A stretch of 64,000 bases of DNA from Aphis gossypii (GCF_020184175.1 NC_065531.1:42863213-42927212), one strand, 5' to 3'; shown: positions 1-11,542, numbered from the stretch's first letter. Numbers and translations are program-made. Notes: generated by a model from the letters alone, not told the origin.

Positions 1-996
1 GCTATTAAATCTTAATTTTTAGTCGAGTAAACTAATTACTGACAGGATGTAAACGATTGCTAAACTAATTAAAATATATTAATAGTTAAACTGTAGTATC
101 TACTGCCTACTAGTAAAGAACTGTGTAAAGTCGATCATAAAATTTAATAATTTATGATAAATTATATTAAATTAAGTTAATTATAATTTAATTAATTATT
201 CAAGTGTTTAATATTTTATTGACACAGATCACGGATTTTTAAAAATTTTATAAAGAAAGAATAAAATACCAAAAACCATGAATAGTAACCTACTAACCTA
301 ACATATAGTCAATAGGAGACGTATATATTTAAAATTCATGGATGTAGTAGAAGAAAAATTTAATTTAGATCGCCGTCATTTTTATTTTTCCTGTTGGAAA
401 ATGAGTGAGATGCAGTGAGATTAAGTTATGACAATAAAAAAAAAAATATATAAGTGATGTAAAAAGGTAAATTTTTTTTTTCATTCTAGAACCTCTTGAT
501 CTAAAGACCTGTATTTTTTCACATACAAAAAACATGCATTAATGCTAGAACTTTGTAATGTTCGTACTACAATTAGAAGAACGTTATAAAATATACACAT
601 ATATTATATGTATGTATGCATAATATACGTAATATATATACATCACAATGTTTTTTTTAAATATGCGATTTTCATGCTTTGTGTTTGCAATAAGTTGGAG
701 CTTTGTTTTTGTCTTACTTTAGCATACAGAAAAGTTAGATATAGAACTATTGTCCAACCTTATTTGATATGTGAAAAATCAATAACATATATATTAAGTA
801 TTAGGTTGACATTTTTATAATTTTTTATACAATTTTTTATTATCTTGAAAACCTTGGGAAATTTTATAAATCAAAAATTTGTCAAGTCTGAAAAATATAC
901 TATTATGATAAAGGTATCTGACTAAGCTATATAAGACTTTTAAAGCATTTTTACAGTTATAAAAAAAATATAGTTTGATATCAAATATTGATATAG
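1..996. other. AT-rich intergenic DNA
   Basis: This stretch is very AT-rich with homopolymer runs of A and T and no open frame that looks coding. The short frames in it are rich in Tyr, Ile and Phe, as expected for chance translation of AT-rich DNA. I see nothing else here. Confidence 0.7.
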
Positions 997-1000
997 GTAG

Positions 1001-1670
1001 TGTGGTATACCGGTATTTCAGTATACGCGGTATAACCAACTAGGTAAGTTTTACCCCCGTATTCTCTAGTTAATGACACTCTCTAAAATGAATTAGAATG
1101 GCACTGTTAACTAGGGAGGTACGATGGGTTTGCGGTAAATCAACTATGCCTTACCCTCGTACTCTTTAGTTAATGACACTCTCTAAAATGAATTAGAATG
1201 GCACTGTTAACTAACGAGGTACGATGGTGTGCGCTTGTCGATTCTTCGCTCCTTTATAGTGGAAACGACTCGAAGATTACCTATACCCGTGGTACGTATA
1301 TCTCGGCGCTGTTTCCTATATAAAGGTAGGAACGCAAGGAAGACTTAAATGATATCCAACTCGGGTTGTCCTGGACGGAAACACTTTTTATTAAACTCAA
1401 AAACATAAAATAAACAATCAAAAATTCTATTAATTTAGTCCGTACTACAACCGCCGTTTCACACGTGCGATCGTCGTACCTACACTCTCGCCGACTCACT
1501 CAGCGACAGCCGGACTCCCCCTGCCCGTGCGTACGGCGGTCTTATATACAAAATTTGTCTTGTCGCCTCAGCACATTTTGCTTCACCGGCCTCTCCCGTG
1601 TTTTATTTAAAAATATTTTTCTTTATACATATTAAGTAATAATTTGGACGACTGTCTACAATATACGACA
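1001..1670 (-). repeat. LTR (3' LTR of the minus-strand element)
   Basis: 670 bp, matching 5061-5730 at a constant offset of 4060 except for one base seen at 1247. On the minus strand a TATAAAG lies at 1621-1627 and an AATAAA at 1387-1392. That order would fit promoter, R region and polyadenylation signal, with the remainder as U5; this division is inferred. The plus-strand segment 1051-1227 holds two tandem palindromic units, listed separately. Confidence 0.93.
1051..1227. repeat. Tandem pair of 77-bp palindromic units inside the LTR, 100-bp period
   Basis: Units at 1051-1127 and 1151-1227 share a 47-bp core (1067-1113 and 1167-1213) that appears identical. Each core starts TAGTTAA and ends TTAACTA, so each unit can fold into a hairpin. 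The base pair just outside the arms is C:G in the first unit and T:A in the second. The same pair of units is present in the other LTR at 5111-5287. Confidence 0.85.
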
Positions 1671-1695
1671 GTCCCCGTTGTTTTTTTTAAAAAAA
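1671..1695 (-). other. Candidate polypurine tract region next to the 3' LTR
   Basis: On the minus strand the bases just before the LTR read as an A-run followed by ACAACGGGGAC. This purine-rich stretch is in the correct position for plus-strand priming. It is interrupted by pyrimidines, so the exact tract is uncertain. Confidence 0.4.
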
Positions 1696-1772
1696 TGCCC
1701 TCATTTTTTAAGAATACATTAAGAATTTCTTAATACTATGTTAATTACTATACTATATTATAACTAGGTTAC

Positions 1773-1775
<3 letters not shown>

Positions 1776-1803
<28 letters not shown>
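1776..1803. repeat. Poly-T tract
   Basis: An uninterrupted T run of about 28 bases inside the retroelement, between the small downstream ORF and the 3' LTR in element orientation. Its length is likely to vary between individuals. Confidence 0.8.
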
Positions 1804-2702
1804 CATTGACTATAAATTATGCTTATCTGTTAGTTTTATCCCATTAATAATTAATTATATTTAATACGTTCCTATATGTTATAACTGTCTTGTTGATTGG
1901 TCCTTCTCTGTGGTGGCAATTGGCTTCTTAGAGAATTTTCTCGGTTTAAGACTTAATATTTTTATTCAGACAAAAAGCAATAATTGTTGTTTTTATTTCT
2001 TTATAGATTACTTGTCCTCTGTATGTTCTGTAGTTTTTGAATGGCCATGGTAACTATTGAAGTCGTGTCCTTATGGCCGAGTTATTTATAAGGATATTTC
2101 TATTAAGGTACTAGTGACGATTGACGATCACGGTTCTGGGGTGGCAGTGAACATGCTATATTCTGCTTCCCGTCATATAAATTATTTATATTTATAAATT
2201 TTATTTTGTAATCTTATTGATATACATGGGATCTTCAATGTTATATTCGTGTACTGTGTTTTTTTTTCTTCATATGTAAAATTAATTTGTTGTTCGTTTG
2301 TAATATTATTGGTTTAATGCTGATTGTCTACTTTGAAAAAAAAATATTAAGTTTTTCCCTTGTCTCTGATGGTTTTGTACTTTTGTGTCTCGTTGGCTCA
2401 TAAATAGTTGTCGATGAGAATACATTCTTTTTTTTTATATATGATATGATACTATGCTATTTCAGTTTGTATATATTTTTTTTTTATTTAAAACTAATGT
2501 CTTATTTCTAGGTTAGTGGTTTTGCTAAGATTATACTAAATTACTTATTTAAAAAAAAATACTTACATATTATGAACTCAAGTTGTATTAGACTTGTGCG
2601 TTAAGAGGGGGAAAAGATAATACGATTTATATTATTGTATTTAATGTTTTATTGCTATTTGTTATGTAGTTTTATTTTTTTTTTATATATCAAGGATAGG
2701 TA

Positions 2703-2918
2703 CTATTCTAGGGACTCGATGAATTTTACAAGGTTTTCGAAACCCTCTCGGATTTTTTCCTCAATTTTTTGTTTATTCTTCTTCTGTCTTCTCTGTTGGT
2801 GTCTGTTTTCAGGATTGATCCCGTTTTCAATTCTTTTTATGTTTCCTTTTACCCTTTTTATTGCATTTTTTAATTTCTGTATCTTTTTTTTTTGATCGAA
2901 TTTTTCGATGTCGTTCAT
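2703..2918 (-). CDS. Small basic coiled-coil ORF downstream of the envelope remnant
   Basis: A 71-residue frame with a true ATG (2916-2918) and a TAG stop (2703-2705). It lies inside the retroelement, 3' of the envelope frame. The predicted peptide is highly charged (Lys, Arg, Glu, Gln), without cysteine or a hydrophobic segment, and has heptad-like spacing of Ile, Leu and Val at both ends, suggesting two helices joined around an Asn-Pro-Glu-Asn. I do not recognise a family. It could be an accessory protein or a chance frame on the purine-rich strand; plus-strand translations of the same bases are low-complexity Phe-rich and are surely not coding. Expression would need a spliced or LTR-driven transcript. 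Confidence 0.3.
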   Translation of the reverse strand: MNDIEKFDQKKKIQKLKNAIKRVKGNIKRIENGINPENRHQQRRQKKNKQKIEEKIREGFENLVKFIESLE

Positions 2919-3047
2919 CTGTAAATATTTATGTATATTATGTGTGTTGCATGAGTGTGTATGTTGTTTTTGTAGCTTGTTTTTTTTTTTTTTTTTATAT
3001 AATTTATGTTAATTCGTTACGATATAAGGTGATGTTCTTTTTTTTTT

Positions 3048-4217
3048 TTATATCCTTGCTGGTATTGGTGGGGGATTTAGTAAATCTATTTTTATTAGGA
3101 CTGGGAATAATTTGAATGCTAAAAATACTATTGCTATGGTCAGCGTTGTTAACCATGTTAAATAAATTACGTCACCTATGAAGTCGTTGAGTAGTGGTTG
3201 CGGCATTTTTTCTAAGATGACCTTTTTGAAATATTCTTCGGGATCTTTTAACTGTCTAGTAATATGGTAATTTGGAATTTCTTTAGTCCAATTTTCGTTT
3301 AATATTTCGCTTAAATTGGAGAAGAATATATTTTGATCTTTCTGTGCTTCGTGACCTATTTTTAAAGACTTTATGTTTGTCCAGGACGTTGGTAATATTC
3401 TGTGTATAGTAAATTTATTTAAGTTGCTAAGTTCGCATGGAAACATTTTTGGAATGAGTATTTTCCCGTTCCTTAAAAGCTCGTAGTTGCAGGGCAAGGA
3501 AATTTTTATTAGACCTGGTTGTGTATAGTTTATTTTTAGTTTCTGTGTTTCGGTGTATTTGTTTTTGTTTGATTTCCTAATCATTAAAGTTGGCTGTGGA
3601 TTTGTAATTGCAAAGGTATTTACCCCAATTTGCTTAATTATTATTTCTTCATTTTCTTGTTGTTTTACACATTGAAAGTAACAGAATTTGTTTATCTGAT
3701 TTAATGGTAGATTTCTGAACATTGCCTCTACACATTTTGGTGTTAATGTGATATCTGAAGTAAATTTTGGGATATAGCATAGGTCTGTTATCGGGGGGTC
3801 ACAGTGCTGTAGCCCCATACCTGAAACTATTCTAATATCGTCATTTTCAGTGTCTACCGCTATATACGTTTTTTCTGAAAATATTAGGCAAATAGAGTCC
3901 TGAAAATTGAAATGTGCAGGGATGTATTGAAACAACTTCCAGTTTGTTGATTTTTCCTTAATTGGTATTTTTAATTTAATTAATATTGTAGATTCTGACA
4001 GTTGGCATTCAACTATTGGTAAATTATAATATGTAAAAATGTTTTCAGGTTTTATTACTAGTTCGTATCCGTCTTCTATTAGTAGGTTTGAAAGTTTATT
4101 TAAATCATAAAATAATACTTCGGTATTGATCACTCGTGGAGGTATTTTGCCTAATTTGCAGTGCAGTTGTTTTTGATTTATTATTAGCGCTATTACTTGT
4201 TTCCGGACTTGAATCAC
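3048..4217 (-). pseudogene. env: Envelope remnant, C-terminal part, Baculo_F/errantivirus Env type
   Basis: An open frame of 389 codons whose first in-frame start-like codon is GTG, not ATG, so it is the 3' part of a longer gene. About the first 20-25 codons look like an out-of-frame reading of the gag segment. The envelope-like protein follows: an extracellular region with spaced cysteines (the HCDP...LC and CYFQC clusters), a membrane-proximal segment, one hydrophobic membrane span near residues 350-375 and a short proline-rich tail ending PPPIPARI. This matches the C-terminal part of insect errantivirus envelopes related to baculovirus F proteins. No signal peptide, cleavage site or fusion peptide is present. 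The frame overlaps the gag-like ORF at 4105-4217 in a different frame, which places the deletion junction there. The remnant is not a complete envelope gene; the family call is from pattern recognition. Confidence 0.65.
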
Positions 4218-4500
4218 TTAAATTGCTTTGTATAAGTAATTCATTAATATCAATTCTATCTGTTATTGAATTTTTTTGAACTTGGTGTTTTTGTGGCTCG
4301 CTTAAGGTTTCTTCTATGTCGTCTAATTCTATTATCCCCTTATAATATTTAGATAATCTAGCCCTTAGGTTATCTACGGTTCCTACACTTTTTAATTGTT
4401 TAGATTTGCATGCTTCAATGAGGTTTGGTTTCTTTTGTAAATAGATATCTGTTAATTTTGTAATTTTTTCCCCAAAAGCTATAAGATGTTCGTCATTCAT
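4105..4500 (-). pseudogene. gag: gag-like N-terminal fragment with SAP-like motif
   Basis: A 131-codon frame with an ATG at 4498-4500, the first ORF after the element's leader, where gag is expected. Residues about 25-55 (starting NLIEACKSKQLKSVGTVDNL and continuing to KYYKG) resemble a SAP motif: a helix, a Gly-Thr turn, then a second basic helix. The rest is Ser/Thr/Gln-rich linker. No capsid, nucleocapsid zinc knuckle or protease follows; the frame stops soon after the apparent junction with the envelope region. It is probably the first quarter or less of gag, truncated by the internal deletion. Gag identity is inferred from position; the SAP-like fold is inferred from the residue pattern. 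Confidence 0.5.
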
Positions 4501-5042
4501 ATCATAATAAAATTAATTTACTTAACTTATATACTTAAAACTAACTATTTAACTTAATTTAATTTAAATTTAAATTTTTGCGGTCATCTATTATGAAAAA
4601 AAAAATCCTGTCTAAAGAAAAATAATGTCTAAAAAAATTCCTGTCTAAAAAAAATTCTAGTCTACAATCCTAATATTAATATCTATGTATATTACAAATA
4701 GTTGCTCACCTTGACGTATACGTCGTATTGACTGTAGACGGTTCGCAAAATTGTACTCACGTGGCACAAGCTTTGTCTTGTCGCAAGACAAAATCGAGCG
4801 TGTATTTGTTACCTACACGGTATACGTACAAACACACAAAATCGCGTTCTGGGTTTCTACCGAAACGTACACAATAATTGTCGTACTTCACTTGTACCAA
4901 AAAAAAATTGGGTGTGAATCCAGACCACACGTAAAATTGTTGTACTTCTCGTACATATACACTTCGAAAAAAAATAAACGTGCCAAGGTTGAGGTACCAG
5001 GGCACACGCACAAAAAAAAATGTCTCCGACCGTGGATAAAAA
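4501..5042 (-). other. Element leader (5' untranslated region)
   Basis: About 540 bp between the primer binding site and the gag-like ATG. It contains short repeated words (around 4860-4970 a segment with CGTAC and TTGTAC recurs) and the T-rich direct repeats at 4606-4665. Overlapping short frames on both strands do not look coding. Confidence 0.6.
4606..4665. repeat. Short tandem repeat in the element leader
   Basis: Four near-copies of a unit containing GTCTAA plus an A-run (beginning around 4610, 4626, 4641 and 4659 on the plus strand), with TTCCTG or TTCTAG between them. On the element's strand this reads as TTTAGACAGGA followed by a T-run. Confidence 0.6.
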
Positions 5043-5057
5043 CCCCGTTGGGCGCCA
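5043..5057 (-). other. Primer binding site, tRNA-Lys type
   Basis: The minus strand reads TGGCGCCCAACGGGG, three bases inside the LTR end. The first 12 bases match the complement of the 3' end of insect tRNA-Lys including CCA, as in gypsy-group elements; the match then departs by one base. This fixes the orientation of the element. Confidence 0.85.
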
Positions 5058-5060
5058 CTT

Positions 5061-5730
5061 TGTGGTATACCGGTATTTCAGTATACGCGGTATAACCAAC
5101 TAGGTAAGTTTTACCCCCGTATTCTCTAGTTAATGACACTCTCTAAAATGAATTAGAATGGCACTGTTAACTAGGGAGGTACGATGGGTTTGCGGTAAAT
5201 CAACTATGCCTTACCCTCGTACTCTTTAGTTAATGACACTCTCTAAAATGAATTAGAATGGCACTGTTAACTAACGAGGTACGATGGTGTGCGCTTGTCG
5301 ATTCTTTGCTCCTTTATAGTGGAAACGACTCGAAGATTACCTATACCCGTGGTACGTATATCTCGGCGCTGTTTCCTATATAAAGGTAGGAACGCAAGGA
5401 AGACTTAAATGATATCCAACTCGGGTTGTCCTGGACGGAAACACTTTTTATTAAACTCAAAAACATAAAATAAACAATCAAAAATTCTATTAATTTAGTC
5501 CGTACTACAACCGCCGTTTCACACGTGCGATCGTCGTACCTACACTCTCGCCGACTCACTCAGCGACAGCCGGACTCCCCCTGCCCGTGCGTACGGCGGT
5601 CTTATATACAAAATTTGTCTTGTCGCCTCAGCACATTTTGCTTCACCGGCCTCTCCCGTGTTTTATTTAAAAATATTTTTCTTTATACATATTAAGTAAT
5701 AATTTGGACGACTGTCTACAATATACGACA
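5061..5730 (-). repeat. LTR (5' LTR of the minus-strand element)
   Basis: Second copy of the 670-bp LTR. In element orientation it is the upstream LTR, because the primer binding site lies immediately inside it (5043-5057). It differs from the other LTR by T at 5307 in place of C at 1247. Confidence 0.93.
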
Positions 5731-7936
5731 GTAGTTATTCCAACAATAAACTCAGAATTTAAATCTTCAAAAATATTATTCATTTAAAAAAAGTGTGGTA
5801 GTAATAAAATAATTTAGTACATTTATTAATCATAGAATATTATAAAAACTAATTTTATTAAATTAAAATTTGCACCTAAAAATATTGAGAACAATTTCGG
5901 GTATCTTAAAATTTTTTTATTCGTAGTAAAGTATAATATAATATTTTATTATGGACCATTATTATTTTTACGAATAAAATAATGTAGAGGTATCAAATAT
6001 CGAGTATTAAATTTCAAATAAAATATATAGCTAATTGCATCAAGTAAAGAGTCAGCTCTAAGTACACTTTGTGATAGGTATAAAAATAAGTATGTATACT
6101 ATCGATTTTATATATGGTGAGCTTACAGAATTACACCAAAGTCTGTGATCTTTATTGATAGATGTTACATTGGATTGAAGATATCCAATCATTATATCCA
6201 TTATACTTTTTTCTTGTGTATATCTATCAGTGTATTATAATACGTTATGTATTTTTTTTTATGTACAAACTGACCTATGGTATTTTTATTTTTATTCCAT
6301 TTATAAATAAAATATAAAATATAGTAGGAAAATAAATTGGTGTTACAGCGTCTTTTTTGTGGATGTTTTTTCAAGTAGAAAGAGTAGGTAGGTACTCAAA
6401 AAGTTTTATGTAGCACCTTTATAGATCATAAATCGAGTTTTGAATTTCTGATGGTACTTTTGGAAAGACATTTTTTAATTTCACTTACTGTAGAGTATGA
6501 TATGTATTGCACGTTTTTTTCTAAACTACTGTGAAACATTTTTAAAAAAATTCCAGTAACTTGTTTTATGTTTGTTTATCATTATTTTCAAATTGAATAC
6601 TACAGCAATGTCAACACATAATTATCTTTGTATCATGACAATCTTTTTTTTAAACTTTTTTTAAACTGTTTACAGTAAGATTCATTCAGTAGTATACTAA
6701 AATTAAATTTTAAATGACGCAATTTCATATTGTAAGAATTTTTTTCCATCACTATTACAAAACCGTGGGACTATTTTCCTCTCTTAAGTTTTTAAATGCA
6801 CTATGATGAAAATTAAAATAACTAACCTAGCATGAATATCGCTGCCACTGCCACCACCCACTACTTCTCTGAAAAGTTGACGCATCAGCTACGTCGAATT
6901 TGAGTTTTTTCGGCCCTCCATTGTATGCGTTTAATATTAGATGTCGGTCGTCAATATGTAGACTTTATTTTTGGGGTTTTTTGGAGGCCATATCAAAATA
7001 GATTCCTGTAATGTATGCATTATATATGTTATATCTATTATTTACATAGCACATATCTACGAGTGATTATTTAACTTCTATATATTGTATATTGAGTATA
7101 ACACTCCAAAAACAAATTATGCATAAACATGTTATTTGACACTCCTTATGGATGACATCGTTAAGGTAATTTTTTGCGTGTTTCCACGACGTGAATCGAT
7201 GGCCATTTGTATAATATATTTTCTAGTTTATCTAACTTAAGGGTATAACTAAATTATTCATCTAACAAACTAGTCCAAGGATCGATTATGCGATATCGTC
7301 TAGTGTGCAGCTGTTTTTATTTAGAAAATTATTCATTATATATTTATACGGTAAGACTATAACTAACACGTAGCTAGGTATCATCCCCGCGGGAATGGAA
7401 TAGAATAAAAGTCGTAAAGTATAACCTTACCTCGAAAATATTTATTCATATAATAATTTATAGTTACTTATAAGCCATAATCAGGACCATAACATATAAA
7501 ACTTCCTATTTTAAAACAATAAAGTTTACGTTTATGTTTAATCGAACAAATGTTGATGATTTAGTAGGTATTAATTAGTACCTAATACAAATATAACTAT
7601 CATGGAAATTTTCAAAAATGTATTTATTCATTGTAGCAATAAAATAAAATATACCTAAGCATGATACATTAAAAAAAAATTTCATCGATTTAGTGCTTAA
7701 TATAGCAATAATTGCATTATTTATGTCGTTTCTTTAAGTTTCCACAGGCTTGCATATACATCGGTATTATAAAGTATTGATTGTAAAAAAAATAAATACT
7801 TAAATGTAACAAAAACTATTTTATCGTTTGATACGATGCGTGTGCTGCAATAGGTAGTGCATTAGACAGTGCGTGATCTTGGGTCAATGTATTATGCAGC
7901 TAATAATGTATACCTACCACGTAATTCCATTTCAAA

Positions 7937-7962
7937 CCTAACCTAACCTCACATAACCTAAC
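7937..7962. repeat. Short interstitial TTAGG-type run
   Basis: CCTAACCTAACCT followed by an imperfect CACATAACCTAAC. It matches the insect telomere unit TTAGG read as CCTAA. Similar short runs occur at 17994-18006 and 43336-43355. Confidence 0.5.
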
Positions 7963-8533
7963 TTTTTTACCCATATTCGGCCTATGACAATGTAAGACCT
8001 GTTTATTTTAACTATCAATCTGTACTTGACTTATTGTTGCAATCGTTTTTTAACTAAAAATGTATAACTTGGTCATCCTCCCGATGGAGATTTACAAATA
8101 TTTTACACGTGAATGGGTCTAGGTCACATAAAGTGGCCCACATTGAAAAAAACTAACCAAGTAGAGTCTTTTTAAGATGTTTTTTTTTACATTTTTTTAA
8201 AGTGTTTTACTGTCATAAAGTAGTGTATAATAATTTTTATAACGGACTTTTAATATGTGAAATTTTATTGTCGGTAAACATGTCATGATTTTGATAATAT
8301 TGTAACTATATAAACAATTATTAGAATTAAGGGCATAAAAATCATGGTATAAGGGAGAGACTATTATCCCCCCACATCGGCATTTAAGATCAGTCGTCCT
8401 AAATTCTAGTACTGTTCCATGACAAAATAGATATAGGTATATAATTACGCAAGATCTATAATAATTTAACAACATTCAACCTATATCATAGTTTTCCATT
8501 TTGATAGGTCGATTTTTTTTCTATGCTATAGTA

Positions 8534-8751
8534 ATGAGGTCCGTCAACTTACGGCTTTCGTCATAGTCAGATATGTTTTTCGTTTTGTTTATAAAATCAA
8601 AATATATCTATTATTATTATGAATTTTTTTTTGGTATACATTTGTAAATATTATCAAATTATATAAAATGTATTAAAAAAAAATGTTGGCTCTTTGTATC
8701 ATAGTATTTATTCACATGGTTCGCGTTACATATTCGTGTTGGACACCCCTG
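8534..8751. mobile_element. hAT-like MITE with 8-bp target duplication
   Basis: The direct repeat CTATAGTA flanks this 218-bp segment at 8526-8533 and 8752-8759. The right end read in reverse is CAGGGGTGTCCAACACGAAT, a typical hAT terminus. The left end (ATGAGGTCCGTCAACTTACG) is a diverged version lacking the first base. The interior is non-coding AT-rich DNA. Confidence 0.6.
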
Positions 8752-11542
8752 CTATAGTATGATACGTAATGAGTAATGACTTATTATGATTAATATTATT
8801 TATATGTATAATAAGAATAATAGCCAATAAAAAATTGATAACTACAATGTAGGTGAAAAGTGGAGAACTATCTGAGCGAAATGTGTGTATCAAATAAATT
8901 ATTATTGATAATAACTATTAACTATTGGCTATTAAGTCATGATACGCATAACCTAACTATTTATTTTGTCACGTATAAGTATATTTTACTATCTTCTTTA
9001 TGCCTATCGTAAGGCATTCACTCATATGGTTTTTTGTCGTCGGGTTTTCGACAGGAAATAGTTTGCATGGATTGAATCTAATTAAACCCAATCCAATTTT
9101 TAGCCAATTTTTTTTTTACCCAGTAAAAATAAATATGATAAAATAACTTATGAGTATCTATTCTTATATTATAATTGCACTAATAATAATCATTACAACT
9201 ATACTATTTACTATTTAGTATTCTAGTATATTACGTAGAATAGTTGAAAATGTCGCAATACCAAAATAACGATCGCCGTCTAAATAAATCCATTATTATA
9301 TTATGAATGTTTATATCATTATTTCTGTTAATTTTATAATTTTATTATTGAAAGAATTTTGGAATTAAATACATTTTTTAAATATTACGAAGATAGTGTT
9401 TATATATTTTTGTACGCATTAGTTAGTGTATGACCACCGCACGTTTACACCTGGGTTACCGGCATGTAATCATTATTCATTAGCTGCTATTGATTCCATA
9501 CAAACTTTAACACGTTAAATGCGAATTGTGCAAAACATTTTAAACTAAATTTGACGCCTCTGTAATAATAATTGTACACAGAGTCGTTGTAACCAGATTG
9601 TGCTCTCTTTATAATATATATTATATATATATATACCTATTATTTTATACTCGCAGTGGAGAGGCATTTAAAGTTTATACGATAATAGACATTTTACGCG
9701 AAAAACTCTTAGGTTAGACTTTCTTTTATATTTATTAACTTCATAAAAAAAAATGCTTTTAGACGTTTTTACTTTGACGTAATTTAAAAAAAAAAAAAAC
9801 AATTTTTAGTTCTCTTTCATTTTATTTCAAATATTCAAGTCGTTAAATCCTAAATTTGTTACTTGCAGAATACGAATATGAATAGTTGTTTTTGATAACG
9901 ATGTGTCAAGACTTTATTTTATTTGTGTTTTATATTACATTAAATTGTAGTAGTTAATGGAAAAAATAATTTCATATAGTCATGCAAGCTGTCAAGTAAC
10001 TCTGCTTCATTTACGGATGTTGGTTTTGTGACTGTGACGTTGTCATCTGCCCATTCCATAAAACTTAATATTTGCTCAATACTAAGCAATGTTTATTTAT
10101 TATTTTAAACTTTTACCCGTGTATGTTCTATTAAGAGTTATAATGCAAGTTAATATTATTGTATTTAAAAATTACAAAACACATTTTATATGTAGTTTAT
10201 ATACGCAATTAATAAAGTATTTAGATAAAATAGTTTTAAACATATTTCTATTATATATATATAAAAATAAAAACTATATTTTATTTTTAAGTACACATAT
10301 AATTGCAATAAAAAAAAATAATGGTATGGTAGCTATGGCAGTTGATCAATGATAATATTGAAAAATTTAAATACCTATTATTATTATTTTAAAATTCCGA
10401 AATAGAAATAATTAATAGTACATAGTCTACTTATATAATATTTATGATAGTAGTACAATAAACTAAAAGTTACAATCTTATTGTATTATTAATTTTGTAT
10501 TAAGAAAACATTATAATCAATGCACATTTGAGACTGTTGCTAATTTAATGTTAATTTGGAAATTCACGGATGGTTTGATAAACCGCAGAAAGCGAAGCGC
10601 ATAAACAATAATAATTTACAATCAGCTATACATATTGTGTTAGTCAGTTAGCCACTAGCTGTATAATGTTTAGACTGCATTTAATTTTGACTCGATGATT
10701 TTACTTGAAACTTTTAGATTATCGCTATGGTCTTGCCATTAATAGACTGTGTAAACTTTTACCAGTGGCGAATTCATAGAACTTCGCCGAGGAGTTTGTA
10801 TAATAAATTGCATAATTTCATTTGGACATTTTGTACATAATTTAATTTGCGGACTATAATATACATATAGGTTCCTATTGTGTATTATTACACATCGGGT
10901 TACTTCGCACGTATGTAAATCATTCGATTCAACTGTATTTTGCTAGATGTATATCAATAATTAATAAATATAAATATTAATTACGAGTTATTTTGCGGAT
11001 AACCCTCTCAGTATACGTATTATTTCATTTCTCGTACATATTATTCGATCCTAACACAATAATATATAATATATCTACCAGCATGGATGTCGGATACTGA
11101 TACGGTATATACAATTACTAATCCCAATAATAAGGAGCTCTAACAGGATTTAATTTAACCTCGATACCTATGGTTGTTTAAATCCAATTGTCGGTGTTTA
11201 GGCCCGAAAACACTAATTTCAGACGGAACTGCGACTGCAAGCAAATTTGACTGCAAAACGTCTGTATGTATCGCATTGCAGTGACAGTTTGTGGTTCGAT
11301 CATAGCTGAAAACATATAAAACAATGGTGTACGTCAAAAATAAATAATTAGCTCCGTGACGTATCGGTTATAATATCGAATGATTTATACGGGGTGATCT
11401 ATTTAGCTCAAGACACTGTGTTTTTATTATTTCGGAAAACACAAACGTTTTTGAAAATATATTATGTGTCTTACATGATTTTGAGTCGTTACAAAACAAT
11501 ATTGTATGATATGATATTTTTTTTTACTATATTTTCTTTTTT

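Larger units (their letters stand above)
997..5734 (-). mobile_element. Internally deleted errantivirus-like LTR retroelement with 4-bp target duplication
   Basis: Two near-identical 670-bp direct repeats (1001-1670 and 5061-5730) bound a 3.4-kb interior. Each begins TGTGG and ends CGACA on the plus strand, so both ends fit the TG...CA rule. The repeats are flanked by GTAG at 997-1000 and 5731-5734, a 4-bp target-site duplication. A tRNA-Lys-type primer binding site next to the right LTR, and the direction of the coding remnants, show that the element runs on the minus strand. In element order it holds a leader, a gag-like N-terminal ORF, an envelope C-terminal frame, a small basic ORF and the other LTR. 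No protease, reverse transcriptase, RNase H or integrase is visible, so the pol region is deleted and any mobility would need proteins supplied elsewhere. I compared the LTRs by eye and found one substitution (C at 1247, T at 5307), which implies a very recent insertion. Placement with the gypsy/errantivirus group rests on the primer site, the 4-bp duplication and the envelope remnant. Confidence 0.9.

Noticed and set aside
1281..1499. A 72-codon minus-strand frame with a hydrophobic segment in both LTRs (also 5341-5559)
   Set aside because: It starts with GTG, not ATG. Its identity in both copies is explained by the LTR duplication, and a hydrophobic stretch is common in AT-rich DNA.
2635..3115. 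Phe/Tyr/Cys-rich plus-strand frames
   Set aside because: They are antisense to the retroelement and arise from T-runs; low complexity and no domain.
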